A stretch of DNA of 35,503 nt from the NCBI GenBank assembly GCA_000980495.1, contig LARN01000018.1, positions 1-35,503 on the forward strand, given 5' to 3'. The notes under the pieces are model-generated. The model was not told the DNA's origin and ran no database searches. It saw only the letters and a list, made by a program, of their open reading frames with translations. Below, piece after piece: positions 7,394 to 15,620 of this stretch. The translations under genes were made by a program, and so were the position numbers. Numbering within the stretch: the first letter of the stretch is position 1; each line of letters starts with the position of its first letter. Origin of the DNA: Acinetobacter sp. N54.MGS-139 (lineage in GTDB: Bacteria; Pseudomonadota; Gammaproteobacteria; Burkholderiales; Burkholderiaceae_F).

Positions 7394-8452
7394 ATGATTG
7401 AGTTAAAACACATAACGCAGGAATACGATACTGCTGACGGCAAAGGAAAATTCTTTGCCTGTAAGGATGTAAACGTCCACGTCAAACCCGGTGATATCTT
7501 CGGCATTATCGGCCGAAGCGGCGCGGGTAAGAGTACGCTGGTTCGCTGCATCAACCTTCTCAACCGCCCGACTTCCGGGTCCGTCATCGTCGACGGCAAG
7601 GATCTGACCAAAATGCCGGATTCCGAACTGCGAGAGGAAAGACGCTCGATTGGTATGATCTTCCAGCACTTCAATCTGCTCTCCTCCCGTACCGTCTACG
7701 GCAATGTTGCGCTTCCTCTGGAACTTGCAGGGATGCCGAAGGACAAGATTCGCGAAAAAGTAATGCCGCTGATTGAACTTGTCGGCTTGAGCGAACACGT
7801 CAACAAGTATCCGTCTCAGCTCTCCGGCGGACAGAAACAGCGCGTCGGTATCGCTCGTGCGCTTTCTTCCGATCCGAAGATCCTGCTTTCCGACGAAGCC
7901 ACTTCTGCTCTTGACCCTGAAACCACTCAGGCAACGCTTCAGCTCCTCAAGAAAATTAACAAGGAGCTTGGTCTGACGATCGTCATGATCACGCACGAAA
8001 TGGACGTTGTGAAACAGATTTGCAACCGCGTCGTCGTGATGAATAAAGGCGTCGTTGTCGAAGAAGGCGATGTGCTCGAAGTCTTCCGTGACCCGAAAAA
8101 CGAAGTCACTCAGGCGATGCTCGGCACGGCTCTTGCCGCCCGCACGATTCCGGCAAGCATGGTCGAACGTGTGAAGAAAGTTCTGAACACACCGGGAGAA
8201 AACGGACGCAAGAATCATCTCATTCGTTTGACCTTCGTCGGCAGCTCAACGACCGAACCGGTACTCTCCCGCGCCTGCTCCAAATTCGATCTGGACTTCA
8301 ACATCCTTTTAGGACAGGTTGATGAGATTCAAAGCGAAAGCTACGGCACACTCACGATCGTGATGGAAGGAACCACAGAAAACTTCCGACAGGCATTGAA
8401 CTACATCGCCGAAAGAGGCGTTCGCGTCGAGGAGCTCACAAATGTCATCTAA
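7394..8452 (+). CDS. metN: methionine ABC transporter ATP-binding protein MetN
   Basis: The 352-residue ATPase of the MetNIQ methionine importer. Walker A is GRSGAGKST (residues 40-48), the signature LSGGQKQR (143-150), and Walker B ILLSDEATSALDP follows. The last 80-90 residues form an ACT-like NIL domain (IRLTFVGSSTTEPVLSRACS...), which in E. coli MetN binds methionine and gives transinhibition. An in-frame TAA just upstream (7385-7387) fixes the ATG at 7394. The end overlaps metI by 11 bases. A structured leader precedes it. Confidence 0.97.
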   Translation: MIELKHITQEYDTADGKGKFFACKDVNVHVKPGDIFGIIGRSGAGKSTLVRCINLLNRPTSGSVIVDGKDLTKMPDSELREERRSIGMIFQHFNLLSSRTVYGNVALPLELAGMPKDKIREKVMPLIELVGLSEHVNKYPSQLSGGQKQRVGIARALSSDPKILLSDEATSALDPETTQATLQLLKKINKELGLTIVMITHEMDVVKQICNRVVVMNKGVVVEEGDVLEVFRDPKNEVTQAMLGTALAARTIPASMVERVKKVLNTPGENGRKNHLIRLTFVGSSTTEPVLSRACSKFDLDFNILLGQVDEIQSESYGTLTIVMEGTTENFRQALNYIAERGVRVEELTNVI

Positions 8453-9095
8453 CATCATCAATCTTCTTTGGGAATCTTTCCTTGAAACCATTCTGATGGT
8501 CGGCGTGAGCGGCGGACTCGGCGCCGCGATTGGTATTCCTTTGGGTGTCTTCCTGTTCGTTACGTCTCCCAAAGGCATCATGCCCAAGCCGTACGTCAAC
8601 CGCATTATCGGCACCATCGTGAACGCCGTGCGCTCGACGCCGTTCATCATTCTGTTGGTTGCCATCATTCCGTTTACACGCTTAATCGTCGGCTCTTCCA
8701 TCGGTACGGTTGCCGCCATCGTCCCTCTGACGATTGCCGCTGCTCCGCTCATCGCTCGTCTGGTCGAAACCAGTCTGCGTGAAGTCGACAAAGGTCTGAT
8801 TGAAGCTGCTCAGTCCATGGGAGCAACCAACACTCAGATCATTTGCAAGGTGCTTCTTCCGGAAGCGATGCCCGGCATCCTTGCAGGCCTTACGATCGCG
8901 TTTGTCGCATTAGTAGGCAGCTCCGCCATGGCAGGTGCCGTTGGCGGCGGCGGATTAGGCGACATGGGTATTCGCTACGGATATCAGCGTTTCATGCCTG
9001 AAGTCATGGCGGCTGTTGTCATCATTTTGATTGTCTTCGTCCAAAGTCTGCAGAGCTTCGGCGATTGGATGGTCAGAAGAGTTTCTCACCGCTAA
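8442..9095 (+). CDS. metI: methionine ABC transporter permease MetI
   Basis: A 217-residue inner-membrane permease with about five membrane segments. It carries the family EAA motif region, EAAQSMGATNTQIICKVLLPEAMPGILAGL, which docks on MetN. It overlaps the 3' end of metN by 11 bases, so translation is coupled. The usual third gene, the binding lipoprotein metQ, does not follow; a strong terminator closes the unit here. Confidence 0.97.
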   Translation: MSSNIINLLWESFLETILMVGVSGGLGAAIGIPLGVFLFVTSPKGIMPKPYVNRIIGTIVNAVRSTPFIILLVAIIPFTRLIVGSSIGTVAAIVPLTIAAAPLIARLVETSLREVDKGLIEAAQSMGATNTQIICKVLLPEAMPGILAGLTIAFVALVGSSAMAGAVGGGGLGDMGIRYGYQRFMPEVMAAVVIILIVFVQSLQSFGDWMVRRVSHR

Positions 9096-9112
9096 CCGAT
9101 CCCCTACAATTT

Positions 9113-9153
9113 CAAACCCGGCGTTCTTCTCGATACGCCGGGTTTGTTTTTTC
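9113..9153 (+). terminator. intrinsic terminator after metNI
   Basis: CAAACCCGGCG (9113-9123) pairs with CGCCGGGTTTG (9136-9146), an 11-bp perfect stem, followed by TTTTTTCTT. It stands 17 bases after the metI stop. Confidence 0.92.
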
Positions 9154-9185
9154 TTCGAAGTGCTTCTCAGTTGAACTTAAGCAAT

Positions 9186-9938
9186 TCAACAAACAAAGAA
9201 TTCGTTTTCTTTACGGTTCTTGAGGCGTTCGGAGAGGAGTTTTTCGAAGTCAGAGAAAGCCTGAGCGACAACTGATTTCGCTTTCATCGGACAATTCTTA
9301 ACGCAGCGCATACAGCCGATACAGTTGTCATTAACGGTCTTGATATCTTCTTCGATCGCTCCGACCGGGCAATCTCTAACGCACATTCCACAGGCTAAGC
9401 AGTTGCTGTTAGTCGTCGGTTTAAATTTGGCTTTTGCTTCGACGACTTTATAAGGATAGTTTCCCGGAGGAACAACCGTTTCCGGCTCCTCCGCTTTGGC
9501 CAGCATATGAAAAAAGAATTCCTGCAGCTCGGCAATATCATCTTTGTTCGGACGACCGAGCTGAATCTGACCGTAGGTATGCTGAGACGCCATCGTCGCC
9601 ACACCCTTAATTCTGAAGCCGTTGGCTGCAACAATGTCACCAAGCCCTCTCGGAGCGTCTTCATAGGCTCGATTGCCGTAAGTAAGCACTAATGCACAAG
9701 GAGTGCCGCTTCCTTTCATCTTTTTAAAACGTTCGACGCTGCAGGCCGGGATTCTTCCTGCATAGACCGGCGCCCCGAAAACGACGAAATCAAAGCCGCT
9801 GAGATCGGTTTCCGGAACTTCGACGTTGCCTGTGATATCGAATGTCTTGACGGTGACACAAGGCAATTCCCCGATGGAAGAAACCGCTTTCTTAGAGTTT
9901 CCCGTCGGAGAAAAATAGACAAGAGCAATAGAGGACAT
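9186..9938 (-). CDS. EFR1-type ferrodoxin: flavodoxin domain fused to two 4Fe-4S clusters
   Basis: The N-terminal half is flavodoxin-like: SSIALVYFSPTGNSKKAV provides the FMN phosphate loop, and FVVFGAPVYAGRIP matches the second flavodoxin loop. The C-terminal part has two ferredoxin motifs, CLACGMCVRDCP and CIGCMRCVKNCP, for two [4Fe-4S] clusters. The protein should move electrons between flavin and iron-sulfur carriers in the cytoplasm, and such proteins are common in anaerobes. I place the start at 9938 because the flavodoxin strand begins there; an in-frame ATG at 9995 would add 19 residues of no domain character. Neither start has a clear Shine-Dalgarno. The redox partner is unknown. Confidence 0.88.
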   Translation of the reverse strand: MSSIALVYFSPTGNSKKAVSSIGELPCVTVKTFDITGNVEVPETDLSGFDFVVFGAPVYAGRIPACSVERFKKMKGSGTPCALVLTYGNRAYEDAPRGLGDIVAANGFRIKGVATMASQHTYGQIQLGRPNKDDIAELQEFFFHMLAKAEEPETVVPPGNYPYKVVEAKAKFKPTTNSNCLACGMCVRDCPVGAIEEDIKTVNDNCIGCMRCVKNCPMKAKSVVAQAFSDFEKLLSERLKNRKENEFFVC

Positions 9939-10055
9939 GGGATTTGGTGTTGAAGTTATTTTGCTCAATTCTTGCACATCAGCGATGGTCGACATATGAG
10001 AGAAAGCACGTGGATACTTCCTCTCAAACTCTGAAACAATTTGTGAAAATTCGGG

Positions 10056-10061
10056 TACAAT
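10056..10061 (+). promoter_or_regulatory. -10 element of tRNA-Gly
   Basis: TACAAT lies 15 bases before the tRNA. The expected -35 region (about 10032-10038, TGAAACA) is weak, so only the -10 is reasonably supported. Confidence 0.4.
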
Positions 10062-10076
10062 CCTGCTCTATCAAAT

Positions 10077-10150
10077 GCGGGTGTAGCTCAATGGTAGAGC
10101 AGAAGCTTCCCAAGCTTACGACGGGGGTTCGATTCCCCTCACCCGCTCCA
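10077..10150 (+). tRNA. tRNA-Gly(CCC)
   Basis: A 74-nt cloverleaf. Acceptor GCGGGTG pairs with CACCCGC, followed by discriminator T and encoded CCA. The anticodon loop TTCCCAA gives CCC. The first pair of the anticodon stem is G27/A43, a mismatch. The T-arm GGGGGTTCGATTCCCCT is sound. It stands alone, without a clear intrinsic terminator after it. Confidence 0.95.
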
Positions 10151-10404
10151 CCTACTACTTTTCCTCTCTCGATTTCGATCTTCAGCCGTTGCTTGTCATT
10201 TCTTCGTTGCGGTCTTTGTATCCATTCATTCTTTCAGCTATGAGAGGATGTCCGCCCCGAAGGCCAAAAGACTTCCAAGCCTCCCAATAAAATAAGCTTG
10301 TCTGCGATTTAATCATAAACGCTTGTAACTTCAAGAAAATATCGCGGACAATTAGTTCTTATTTTTCTAAAATTAAGCCTCGCTTTAATTAAGGATCCTT
10401 TTAC

Positions 10405-11127
10405 ATGTCATCCGAACCGCTGACCGCCGAACAAATTGAAGAATTGAAAAAACGTCACATCCGCAGCTTCTGCATGCGCCGCGGACATATCAGCAACGCC
10501 CAGGAAAAGGCTTTGGAAGAGCTTCTTCCACTGTACGAAATTCCCTATGACGCCAATCAAAAGTTCGATGCGGTTAAGACATTCGGAAATAATAATCCAT
10601 TGGTTCTTGAAATCGGCTGCGGCATGGGAGAAACCACTGCCGCTATCGCTCAGGCTCATCCTGAAATCAACTTTATCGGATGCGAAGTTTTTGCTGCCGG
10701 TGTCGGCGCTCTGAGCAAACGCCTCCACGACATAGATCTCAAGAATGTCCGAATCTTCCGTCACGATGCGGTAGAAGTCGTCAGAGACATGCTGGAAGAC
10801 GAATCCTTAGACGGCGTGCATATCTTCTTCCCGGATCCTTGGAGAAAAGCACGCCATCACAAACGTCGTCTGATTAATGAGAGCTTCTTAAAACTCCTCG
10901 TTCCGAAAATGAAAAAAGGCGCCTATTTCCACTCCGCTACGGACTGGGAAAACTACGCCGAGCAGATGGCAGAAGTGCTTTCCGCAGAACCTACTCTGAA
11001 AAACCTCCATGAAGGTGCCGCTCCTCAGCCTGAAAATCCGCTCGTTAAGCGTCCGACAACAAAATTCAACGAGCGCGGCAACCGCTTAGGTCACGGCTGC
11101 TGGGACTTTGTTTACACCAAGATCTAA
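10405..11127 (+). CDS. trmB: tRNA (guanine46-N7)-methyltransferase
   Basis: The 240-residue TrmB makes m7G46 in the tRNA variable loop using S-adenosylmethionine. The SAM loop is LEIGCGMGE (residues 68-76). The family motif VHIFFPDPWRKARHHKRRL is clear, and the C-terminus has the conserved PTTKFNERGNRLGHGCWD, which includes the TKFE/R-type motif that holds the target base. ATG 10405 has AAGGA about nine bases upstream. A terminator follows. Confidence 0.97.
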   Translation: MSSEPLTAEQIEELKKRHIRSFCMRRGHISNAQEKALEELLPLYEIPYDANQKFDAVKTFGNNNPLVLEIGCGMGETTAAIAQAHPEINFIGCEVFAAGVGALSKRLHDIDLKNVRIFRHDAVEVVRDMLEDESLDGVHIFFPDPWRKARHHKRRLINESFLKLLVPKMKKGAYFHSATDWENYAEQMAEVLSAEPTLKNLHEGAAPQPENPLVKRPTTKFNERGNRLGHGCWDFVYTKI

Positions 11128-11147
11128 GAGCAGTTAGCTAATAAATT

Positions 11148-11169
11148 GGCGCCCGAGGGCGCCTTTTTT
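11148..11169 (+). terminator. intrinsic terminator after trmB
   Basis: GGCGCCC (11148-11154) and GGGCGCC (11157-11163) form a tight perfect stem followed by six Ts. Confidence 0.92.
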
Positions 11170-11223
11170 ATTTTCCGAAGCCGGAAGAGAAAACTGAGCT
11201 GCCCCTCCCATCTTCATAGAGAT

Positions 11224-12165
11224 TTAGTTCTTTCCTGAACCGGTAACAATCACCTCTCCGTCCTGCGGAATGTGCACGCGGGAGCCGAGGCCTTTTTCTT
11301 CCACGAACTTCTTCATGTCCTTTCTTGTCACAGTCATATGGTTGATAGCATCCATATGTACGGTGATGATTTTGGCTTGAGGTGCGACCTTGTAGGCTTT
11401 TTCAACGTCTTCCTTATTCATGATGATTTCCGGATCCGCCTTAACCCAAGGATAGGAAATACGATTCACGTCTGTTTCTAAAGAAGCACCGCCTGTATTC
11501 AGAACAATTGTGCCGGGTTTATGTTTCTGAATTTCGGCCTCTACTTCCGGATGCCAAACGGTATCGCCGGCGATGTAGATCGGTTCCTGACCCGGCGCCT
11601 TCAGAACAAAACCGATAGAAGAGCAAAGCGCTTTTCTCAGATAGTCGTACTTCCAGATGACGTCAGAGCCGTGCTGCCCAAATGTGCGGTAGAGGGATAC
11701 GCCCTTGAAGTTTGTACCGTTTTCAAGGATACGAACTTTTTTGAATTCCTGAGACTTCAGCAGATCTTCATCCGCCTTATTCTGCACAAAAATCGGCATC
11801 TCTTTGGGTATGTACTGCTGAGCAAATTTATCCCAATGATCTTCGTGCGTATGAGTTAAAAGGACCGCATCAACGCCGTTCAGGATTTCCTGAATTCTCA
11901 GCGTCAGAGGAATGGTCGGGTTGCGAATTTCGCTGTGCAGTGTTCCCGTGAATCCGGGATAAGCACCTTTCGGTGCCAGCATCGGATCGACTAAGAAAGT
12001 TACACCGTTGTACTTAACTTTAACGGTTGCGTTTCGAATTAATTGAACCGATTGTTCCTGGCCATTTAAATCTTGAGCAATTGGCTGAACATCAGCCGCA
12101 TATGAAAAATGCATCAGCAGCGGAAAAAGAAATGCTGCCGCTGAAGCTTTGAATAATAGTGACAT
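11224..12165 (-). CDS. exported metallo-beta-lactamase-fold hydrolase (UlaG-like)
   Basis: About 313 residues beginning MSLLFKASAAAFLFPLLM, a Sec-type signal peptide with probable cleavage after SYA, so the protein should be periplasmic. The zinc-binding motif HTHEDH is at residues 105-110. Further metal ligands lie in FGQHGSDV, IAGDTVWHPE and the late TVHMDAINH. This layout resembles the UlaG/L-ascorbate-6-phosphate lactonase-like branch rather than true beta-lactamases; the substrate is unknown. A TTG four codons earlier (12177) is less likely, because TGGAAT gives good spacing to ATG 12165. It is divergent from a DJ-1/AraC regulator. Confidence 0.85.
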   Translation of the reverse strand: MSLLFKASAAAFLFPLLMHFSYAADVQPIAQDLNGQEQSVQLIRNATVKVKYNGVTFLVDPMLAPKGAYPGFTGTLHSEIRNPTIPLTLRIQEILNGVDAVLLTHTHEDHWDKFAQQYIPKEMPIFVQNKADEDLLKSQEFKKVRILENGTNFKGVSLYRTFGQHGSDVIWKYDYLRKALCSSIGFVLKAPGQEPIYIAGDTVWHPEVEAEIQKHKPGTIVLNTGGASLETDVNRISYPWVKADPEIIMNKEDVEKAYKVAPQAKIITVHMDAINHMTVTRKDMKKFVEEKGLGSRVHIPQDGEVIVTGSGKN

Positions 12166-12188
12166 TTTTAATTCCAAAGAAAATTACA

Positions 12189-12200
12189 AACCGTATGGTT
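12189..12200. promoter_or_regulatory. small inverted repeat between the divergent MBL and AraC genes
   Basis: AACC (12189-12192) and GGTT (12197-12200) flank GTAT in the A/T-rich divergent region. It could be part of an operator for the adjacent regulator, but four-base arms are weak evidence. Confidence 0.2.
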
Positions 12201-12238
12201 ATTATCTTTTTGGAGGCCTTAGGGTTAAAGTACGATGT

Positions 12239-13234
12239 ATGCCAAAAAGGATGAAATTAGGCCAAATGTCAAAGTTATTCACTGTGGCAATCTACCTGCC
12301 GGACAAAGTTAACCTTTATCACTATGCGATCATTTCTTCGCTGTTAAGTACAAAATTTGAGGGACGCACACTCTTCAGCCTGCTTCGTTTCAGTGATAAG
12401 AGTCCGGTTGTAACTACTGATCCGGACGTGCAAATAACGGCACTGACCGACTGGAAAGAAATCCAAACCGCAGACGCCATAGTCGTCCCCAGCTGGACCG
12501 ATTTAGATGTGCCCCCGAGCCCGCAGCTGCAGGAACTCATCAGAAGTTTTAACAAAGAAAATAAGTGGCTGATCGGCGCATGTTTCGGAGCATACGCGCT
12601 GGCCTACAGCGGCGTACTGAACGGCAAGAATTGCTGCACCCACTGGTCTGCAGAGGAAGATTTCTCCAAGGAGTTTCCTTATTGTTCCTTGAAGAAGAAC
12701 GTCATCTACGTTCAAGATGACAACATCCTTACCTCAGCCGGAGCCTCCGCAACCGTCGACTGTATCCTGCATTTCATCCGAATCATTTACAGCGCTACCG
12801 TAGCCAACAAGCTGGCAAAGATCCTGGCCATTCCGCTCATTCGTGAAGGCGCTCAGGACCAATTTCTGGATTACGCAAAGCCGAAAATCGTGAACGCGCT
12901 TCCTGCATTGATTAAGTTCATGGAACAAAAGCCGCCTTCAGATCTAACTGTAGACGTGATGATGCAGAAGTCTTTCCTCTCGCGCCGCTCTTTCACGCGT
13001 AAGTTCAAAGCACTGACAGGAACAACATTTGAAGTCTGGTACCGCAAAATCCGTCTGAGAACCGCCTGCGAGCTGTTGGAAACCACGGAGCTTCCGATCG
13101 AAACCGTCGCAGAGCGCTCCGGCTACAAGAGCCCGATCTCCTTCCGGCAGCAATTCAAACAGCAGTTCAATTCAACACCGTCCGAGTGGAGAAAAGCCAA
13201 ACGTCGTCAGCTTCTGGTATCGGATCTTCAATAG
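12239..13234 (+). CDS. GlxA/FtrA-type AraC-family transcriptional regulator with DJ-1/PfpI domain
   Basis: The N-terminal half is a DJ-1/PfpI amidotransferase-like sensor, with nucleophile-elbow motif GACFGAYALA and the downstream CCTHW typical of GlxA relatives. The C-terminal ~100 residues are an AraC double helix-turn-helix: MMQKSFLSRRSFTRKFKALTG, then ETVAERSGYKSPISFRQQF and the closing TPSEWRK. The start is uncertain: ATG 12239, 12251 and 12266 are in frame and none has a well-spaced Shine-Dalgarno, while homology begins near 12269. An in-frame TTG at 12149 would overlap the divergent MBL gene and is unlikely. The MBL gene is the natural regulatory target, by position. Confidence 0.88.
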   Translation: MPKRMKLGQMSKLFTVAIYLPDKVNLYHYAIISSLLSTKFEGRTLFSLLRFSDKSPVVTTDPDVQITALTDWKEIQTADAIVVPSWTDLDVPPSPQLQELIRSFNKENKWLIGACFGAYALAYSGVLNGKNCCTHWSAEEDFSKEFPYCSLKKNVIYVQDDNILTSAGASATVDCILHFIRIIYSATVANKLAKILAIPLIREGAQDQFLDYAKPKIVNALPALIKFMEQKPPSDLTVDVMMQKSFLSRRSFTRKFKALTGTTFEVWYRKIRLRTACELLETTELPIETVAERSGYKSPISFRQQFKQQFNSTPSEWRKAKRRQLLVSDLQ

Positions 13235-13243
13235 GCAGACATG

Positions 13244-13269
13244 CAGAACGGCGCCGAGGCGCCGTTCTG
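13244..13269. terminator. 12-bp perfect palindrome between convergent genes
   Basis: CAGAACGGCGCC (13244-13255) pairs with GGCGCCGTTCTG (13258-13269). It lies between the AraC gene stop (13234) and the convergent uppP stop (13295). There is no T-tract on either side, so termination would rely on the stem alone. Confidence 0.55.
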
Positions 13270-13294
13270 AGTTATGAATAATGTTCAGAGCGGG

Positions 13295-14122
13295 TTACCA
13301 CTGCACTAAGCCTGTCCACCACGTCAGGAGAATGACACCGCCGAAGAAGATTCGGTACCAGCCGAAGGGGGAGAAGTCGTGCTTGGAAACGTAGTGAAGC
13401 AGCCAGCGCACCACCACAAGTGCGGAGAAAAAAGACACTATGAACCCCACGGAAATCATCGGAAGCGCTGTTGCTGTCAATACGTCTCTGGACTTCCAGA
13501 GGTCGTAAACCGTAGCTCCGAAAATCGTCGGAATCGCCAGGAAGAAAGAGAATTCCGTTGCCGCTTTTCTAGACAGACCGATGCAAAGACCGCCGATAAT
13601 AGTTGCGCCGGAGCGGCTAGTGCCCGGAATCATGGCCAGACACTGCAGGAAACCGACCTTCAAAGCGTCTTTCCAACTCATGTCATCCATCGTTTCTACA
13701 CGCGGTTTGTAGGTTTTCTTGTCCTGGTAATACTCAACGATGAGAATAATCACACCGCCCACGACCAGAGCTGTCGCAACCGCGATCGGATTAAAGAGCC
13801 ATTTTTTTATGTAGCTTGCAACCAATACGCCGATCACTGCAGCGGGAAGGAAAGCAACAACCGTATTGACGGCTAGTCGCTGCTGAACTTTATCGGAGAA
13901 AAGGCCTAAGCAAACATCGATCAGGCGCTGACGGTAATGCCAGCACACCGCAAAGATGGCGCCGGCCTGAATGGCAATATAAAAAGTGTCTGCTTCCTGT
14001 CCCGTGTAGTCCAATAAGCTGCCGGCAACAATCAAATGACCGGTGGAAGAAACCGGCAAGAATTCCGTCAAGCCTTCGACAATACCGAGAATGACGGCTT
14101 TTAAATAAAGAATCCAATCCAT
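13295..14122 (-). CDS. uppP: undecaprenyl-diphosphatase UppP (BacA)
   Basis: A 275-residue membrane enzyme that dephosphorylates undecaprenyl pyrophosphate, recycling the lipid carrier for peptidoglycan and other wall polymers; excess gives bacitracin resistance. Both signature regions are present: [18 protein letters not shown] near residues 13-30, with the catalytic glutamates, and [13 protein letters not shown] in the second half. About eight hydrophobic segments are visible. It follows a small membrane protein gene after 11 bases, so the two may share a transcript. Confidence 0.96.
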   Translation of the reverse strand: MDWILYLKAVILGIVEGLTEFLPVSSTGHLIVAGSLLDYTGQEADTFYIAIQAGAIFAVCWHYRQRLIDVCLGLFSDKVQQRLAVNTVVAFLPAAVIGVLVASYIKKWLFNPIAVATALVVGGVIILIVEYYQDKKTYKPRVETMDDMSWKDALKVGFLQCLAMIPGTSRSGATIIGGLCIGLSRKAATEFSFFLAIPTIFGATVYDLWKSRDVLTATALPMISVGFIVSFFSALVVVRWLLHYVSKHDFSPFGWYRIFFGGVILLTWWTGLVQW

Positions 14123-14133
14123 GAGAAAACTGC

Positions 14134-14490
14134 CTACCTAACAGGACGGTTACTAAAGTATTTATTGAAAATCGGACGAATAGCGGTCTTTTGTTCGTCG
14201 GATAACTGTTTGAAGAAGTCCTCGCCGATCTTATTACAGTAACCGGCTTCGTTAATCGAACGGACGCCGCAGCGGAAAAGCTCGAAAAGAACCGTTGAGT
14301 TCATCGTCTTTTCCGGAAGGTTCACCGGCGCCAAATCTTTCTTAAAAAGCTGGAATTCTGCTCGGTCGAGTTCTAAGTTTTTCGCGTCGGTTTCCGCACT
14401 TTGCTGAAAACGCATGAACGCGCCGATTGACACGACCGCAATAAAAGCAAAGGCGACCCATGGGGCTCGATACCGAGAGACGATAAACAT
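14134..14490 (-). CDS. small single-pass membrane protein of unknown function
   Basis: About 118 residues. An N-terminal membrane segment (about residues 9-25, [17 protein letters not shown]) is followed by a soluble domain with two cysteines ([15 protein letters not shown]) that could form a disulfide outside the cytoplasm. I do not recognise the family. Start choice is ATG 14490 or an in-frame GTG at 14499. It lies 11 bases upstream of uppP on the same strand and begins shortly after the rarD terminator, so a link with cell-envelope work is possible but only positional. Confidence 0.65.
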   Translation of the reverse strand: MFIVSRYRAPWVAFAFIAVVSIGAFMRFQQSAETDAKNLELDRAEFQLFKKDLAPVNLPEKTMNSTVLFELFRCGVRSINEAGYCNKIGEDFFKQLSDEQKTAIRPIFNKYFSNRPVR

Positions 14491-14504
14491 ACAAGACACC
14501 GACT

Positions 14505-14548
14505 AAAACAAAAAAGCAAGGCGTAATAATAAGTGATTTTTTACGCCT
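14505..14548 (-). terminator. intrinsic terminator after rarD
   Basis: On the minus strand AGGCGTAA (14548-14541) pairs with TTACGCCT (14526-14519), followed by TGCTTTTTTGTTTT. Confidence 0.75.
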
Positions 14549-14644
14549 CTTCAGTCAGTTAGCTTGCAATCTATGGTCTTTTCACGACGAAAGCGAGTCT
14601 TCAATTGCGTTGCTGAGCTGCCGCTTCATTGACCTGAATTAGGA

Positions 14645-15550
14645 CTAGACAGTTTGAGCCTTCCTCGCCGCTTTCTCTCGGAATTCACTGTAAATGAAAG
14701 TCAGAATTCCGGCCCAAATAAACAGTAAGGGAATGAGCTGCTGATGATTAAAGGGTTCATGGAAGAAAACCAATCCCACAAGCAGCGTGAGGATCGGATT
14801 CATATATTGGATAAAGCCGAGAATCGTCAGCGGAAGAACATTGGTCGCAGCGGAGAATGCAATCATCGGTACGGATGTCACCAGACCCACGCTGATGAGG
14901 AGAATCGTAATGTAGGTTCCGCCGGCAATAAAAGCTCCGACGCCGTTCGCATCAAGATAAAACAGGTAGGCAATGGCAAAGGGAAGCATAAGCGAGGCTT
15001 CCAATGCGTTGCTTACCCAAGGATCTATACCCAGACGTTTTTTAAAGACCCCGTAAAGCGCCCAGGAAGAAGAAACGCCCAATGCGATCCAAGGCATCCG
15101 ACCGAGTGTGTAAATCATGATGCACACACCGAGAAAAGGTAGAAACACGCTCAGCTGCTTTAATCGGCTCAGCCGCTCTCTAAAGAACACGACGCCCAGT
15201 GCAACGGTAAACAACGGCGTTAAAAACATCCCGATGCCAAGTTCGACAACTTGATTGGATGTCGCGGCGTAAACGTTGATCCACCAGTTAATCGCCGCAA
15301 TCGCTGCCGCTGCGAATAAGTTGAAATATTGAATCGGCTGCTTTTTGAATGTTTGAAGTGTGCTGAAGATCTCGGAAAATCGCCCGATCAGCATAAGAAA
15401 TGCAGAGATCAGGACCAAGGACCAAAGCACTCGATGACCGATGACTTCCCAGCCCCGGACGCTTCCGAATAATGCCCAATACAAAGGCATAAAGCCCCAG
15501 CAGAGGTATGCGCCGACGGCGGCAAGAAGTCCCTTGGTTTGAGCGGTCAT
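14645..15550 (-). CDS. rarD: EamA-family transporter RarD
   Basis: A 301-residue permease with about ten membrane segments in two EamA repeats. It opens with KGLLAAVGAYLCWGFMPLYWAL, the usual RarD start, which contains the conserved WG(F/L)xPxYW motif. The conserved ELGIGMFLTPLFTVALGVVFFRERLSRLKQ and the second-repeat GFIQYMNPILTLLVGLVFFHEPF match the family. The transported substrate is not established; the name comes from a chloramphenicol-sensitivity locus. It has its own terminator and lies 70 bases after mnmC. Confidence 0.92.
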   Translation of the reverse strand: MTAQTKGLLAAVGAYLCWGFMPLYWALFGSVRGWEVIGHRVLWSLVLISAFLMLIGRFSEIFSTLQTFKKQPIQYFNLFAAAAIAAINWWINVYAATSNQVVELGIGMFLTPLFTVALGVVFFRERLSRLKQLSVFLPFLGVCIMIYTLGRMPWIALGVSSSWALYGVFKKRLGIDPWVSNALEASLMLPFAIAYLFYLDANGVGAFIAGGTYITILLISVGLVTSVPMIAFSAATNVLPLTILGFIQYMNPILTLLVGLVFFHEPFNHQQLIPLLFIWAGILTFIYSEFREKAARKAQTV

Positions 15551-15620
15551 AGATTGTAGTTTTTGAGGTTTGTTGTGGCTGATATTCTACGAGCCGACCG
15601 CAGGCTCAACAATGCTCCGT

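Noticed and set aside
7403..8218. A 271-codon minus-strand frame inside metN
   Set aside because: It is antisense to an unmistakable ABC ATPase and has no domain character of its own.
10077..10150. Treating the G27/A43 mismatch as evidence that tRNA-Gly(CCC) is a pseudogene
   Set aside because: All other stems, the conserved loops and the CCA end are intact, and a mismatch at this end pair is tolerated in tRNAs.
12235..12312. A 25-codon frame (MYAKKDE...) starting at ATG 12235
   Set aside because: Its nearest GGAGG (12212-12216) is 18 bases away, and the frame overlaps the regulator's coding start. It is better explained as part of the AraC gene's 5' region.
15583..15610. GAGCC/GGCTC pairing between mnmC and rarD as a terminator
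   Set aside because: The stem is only five bases with a 7-nt loop and no U-tract, so it was not listed as a feature.
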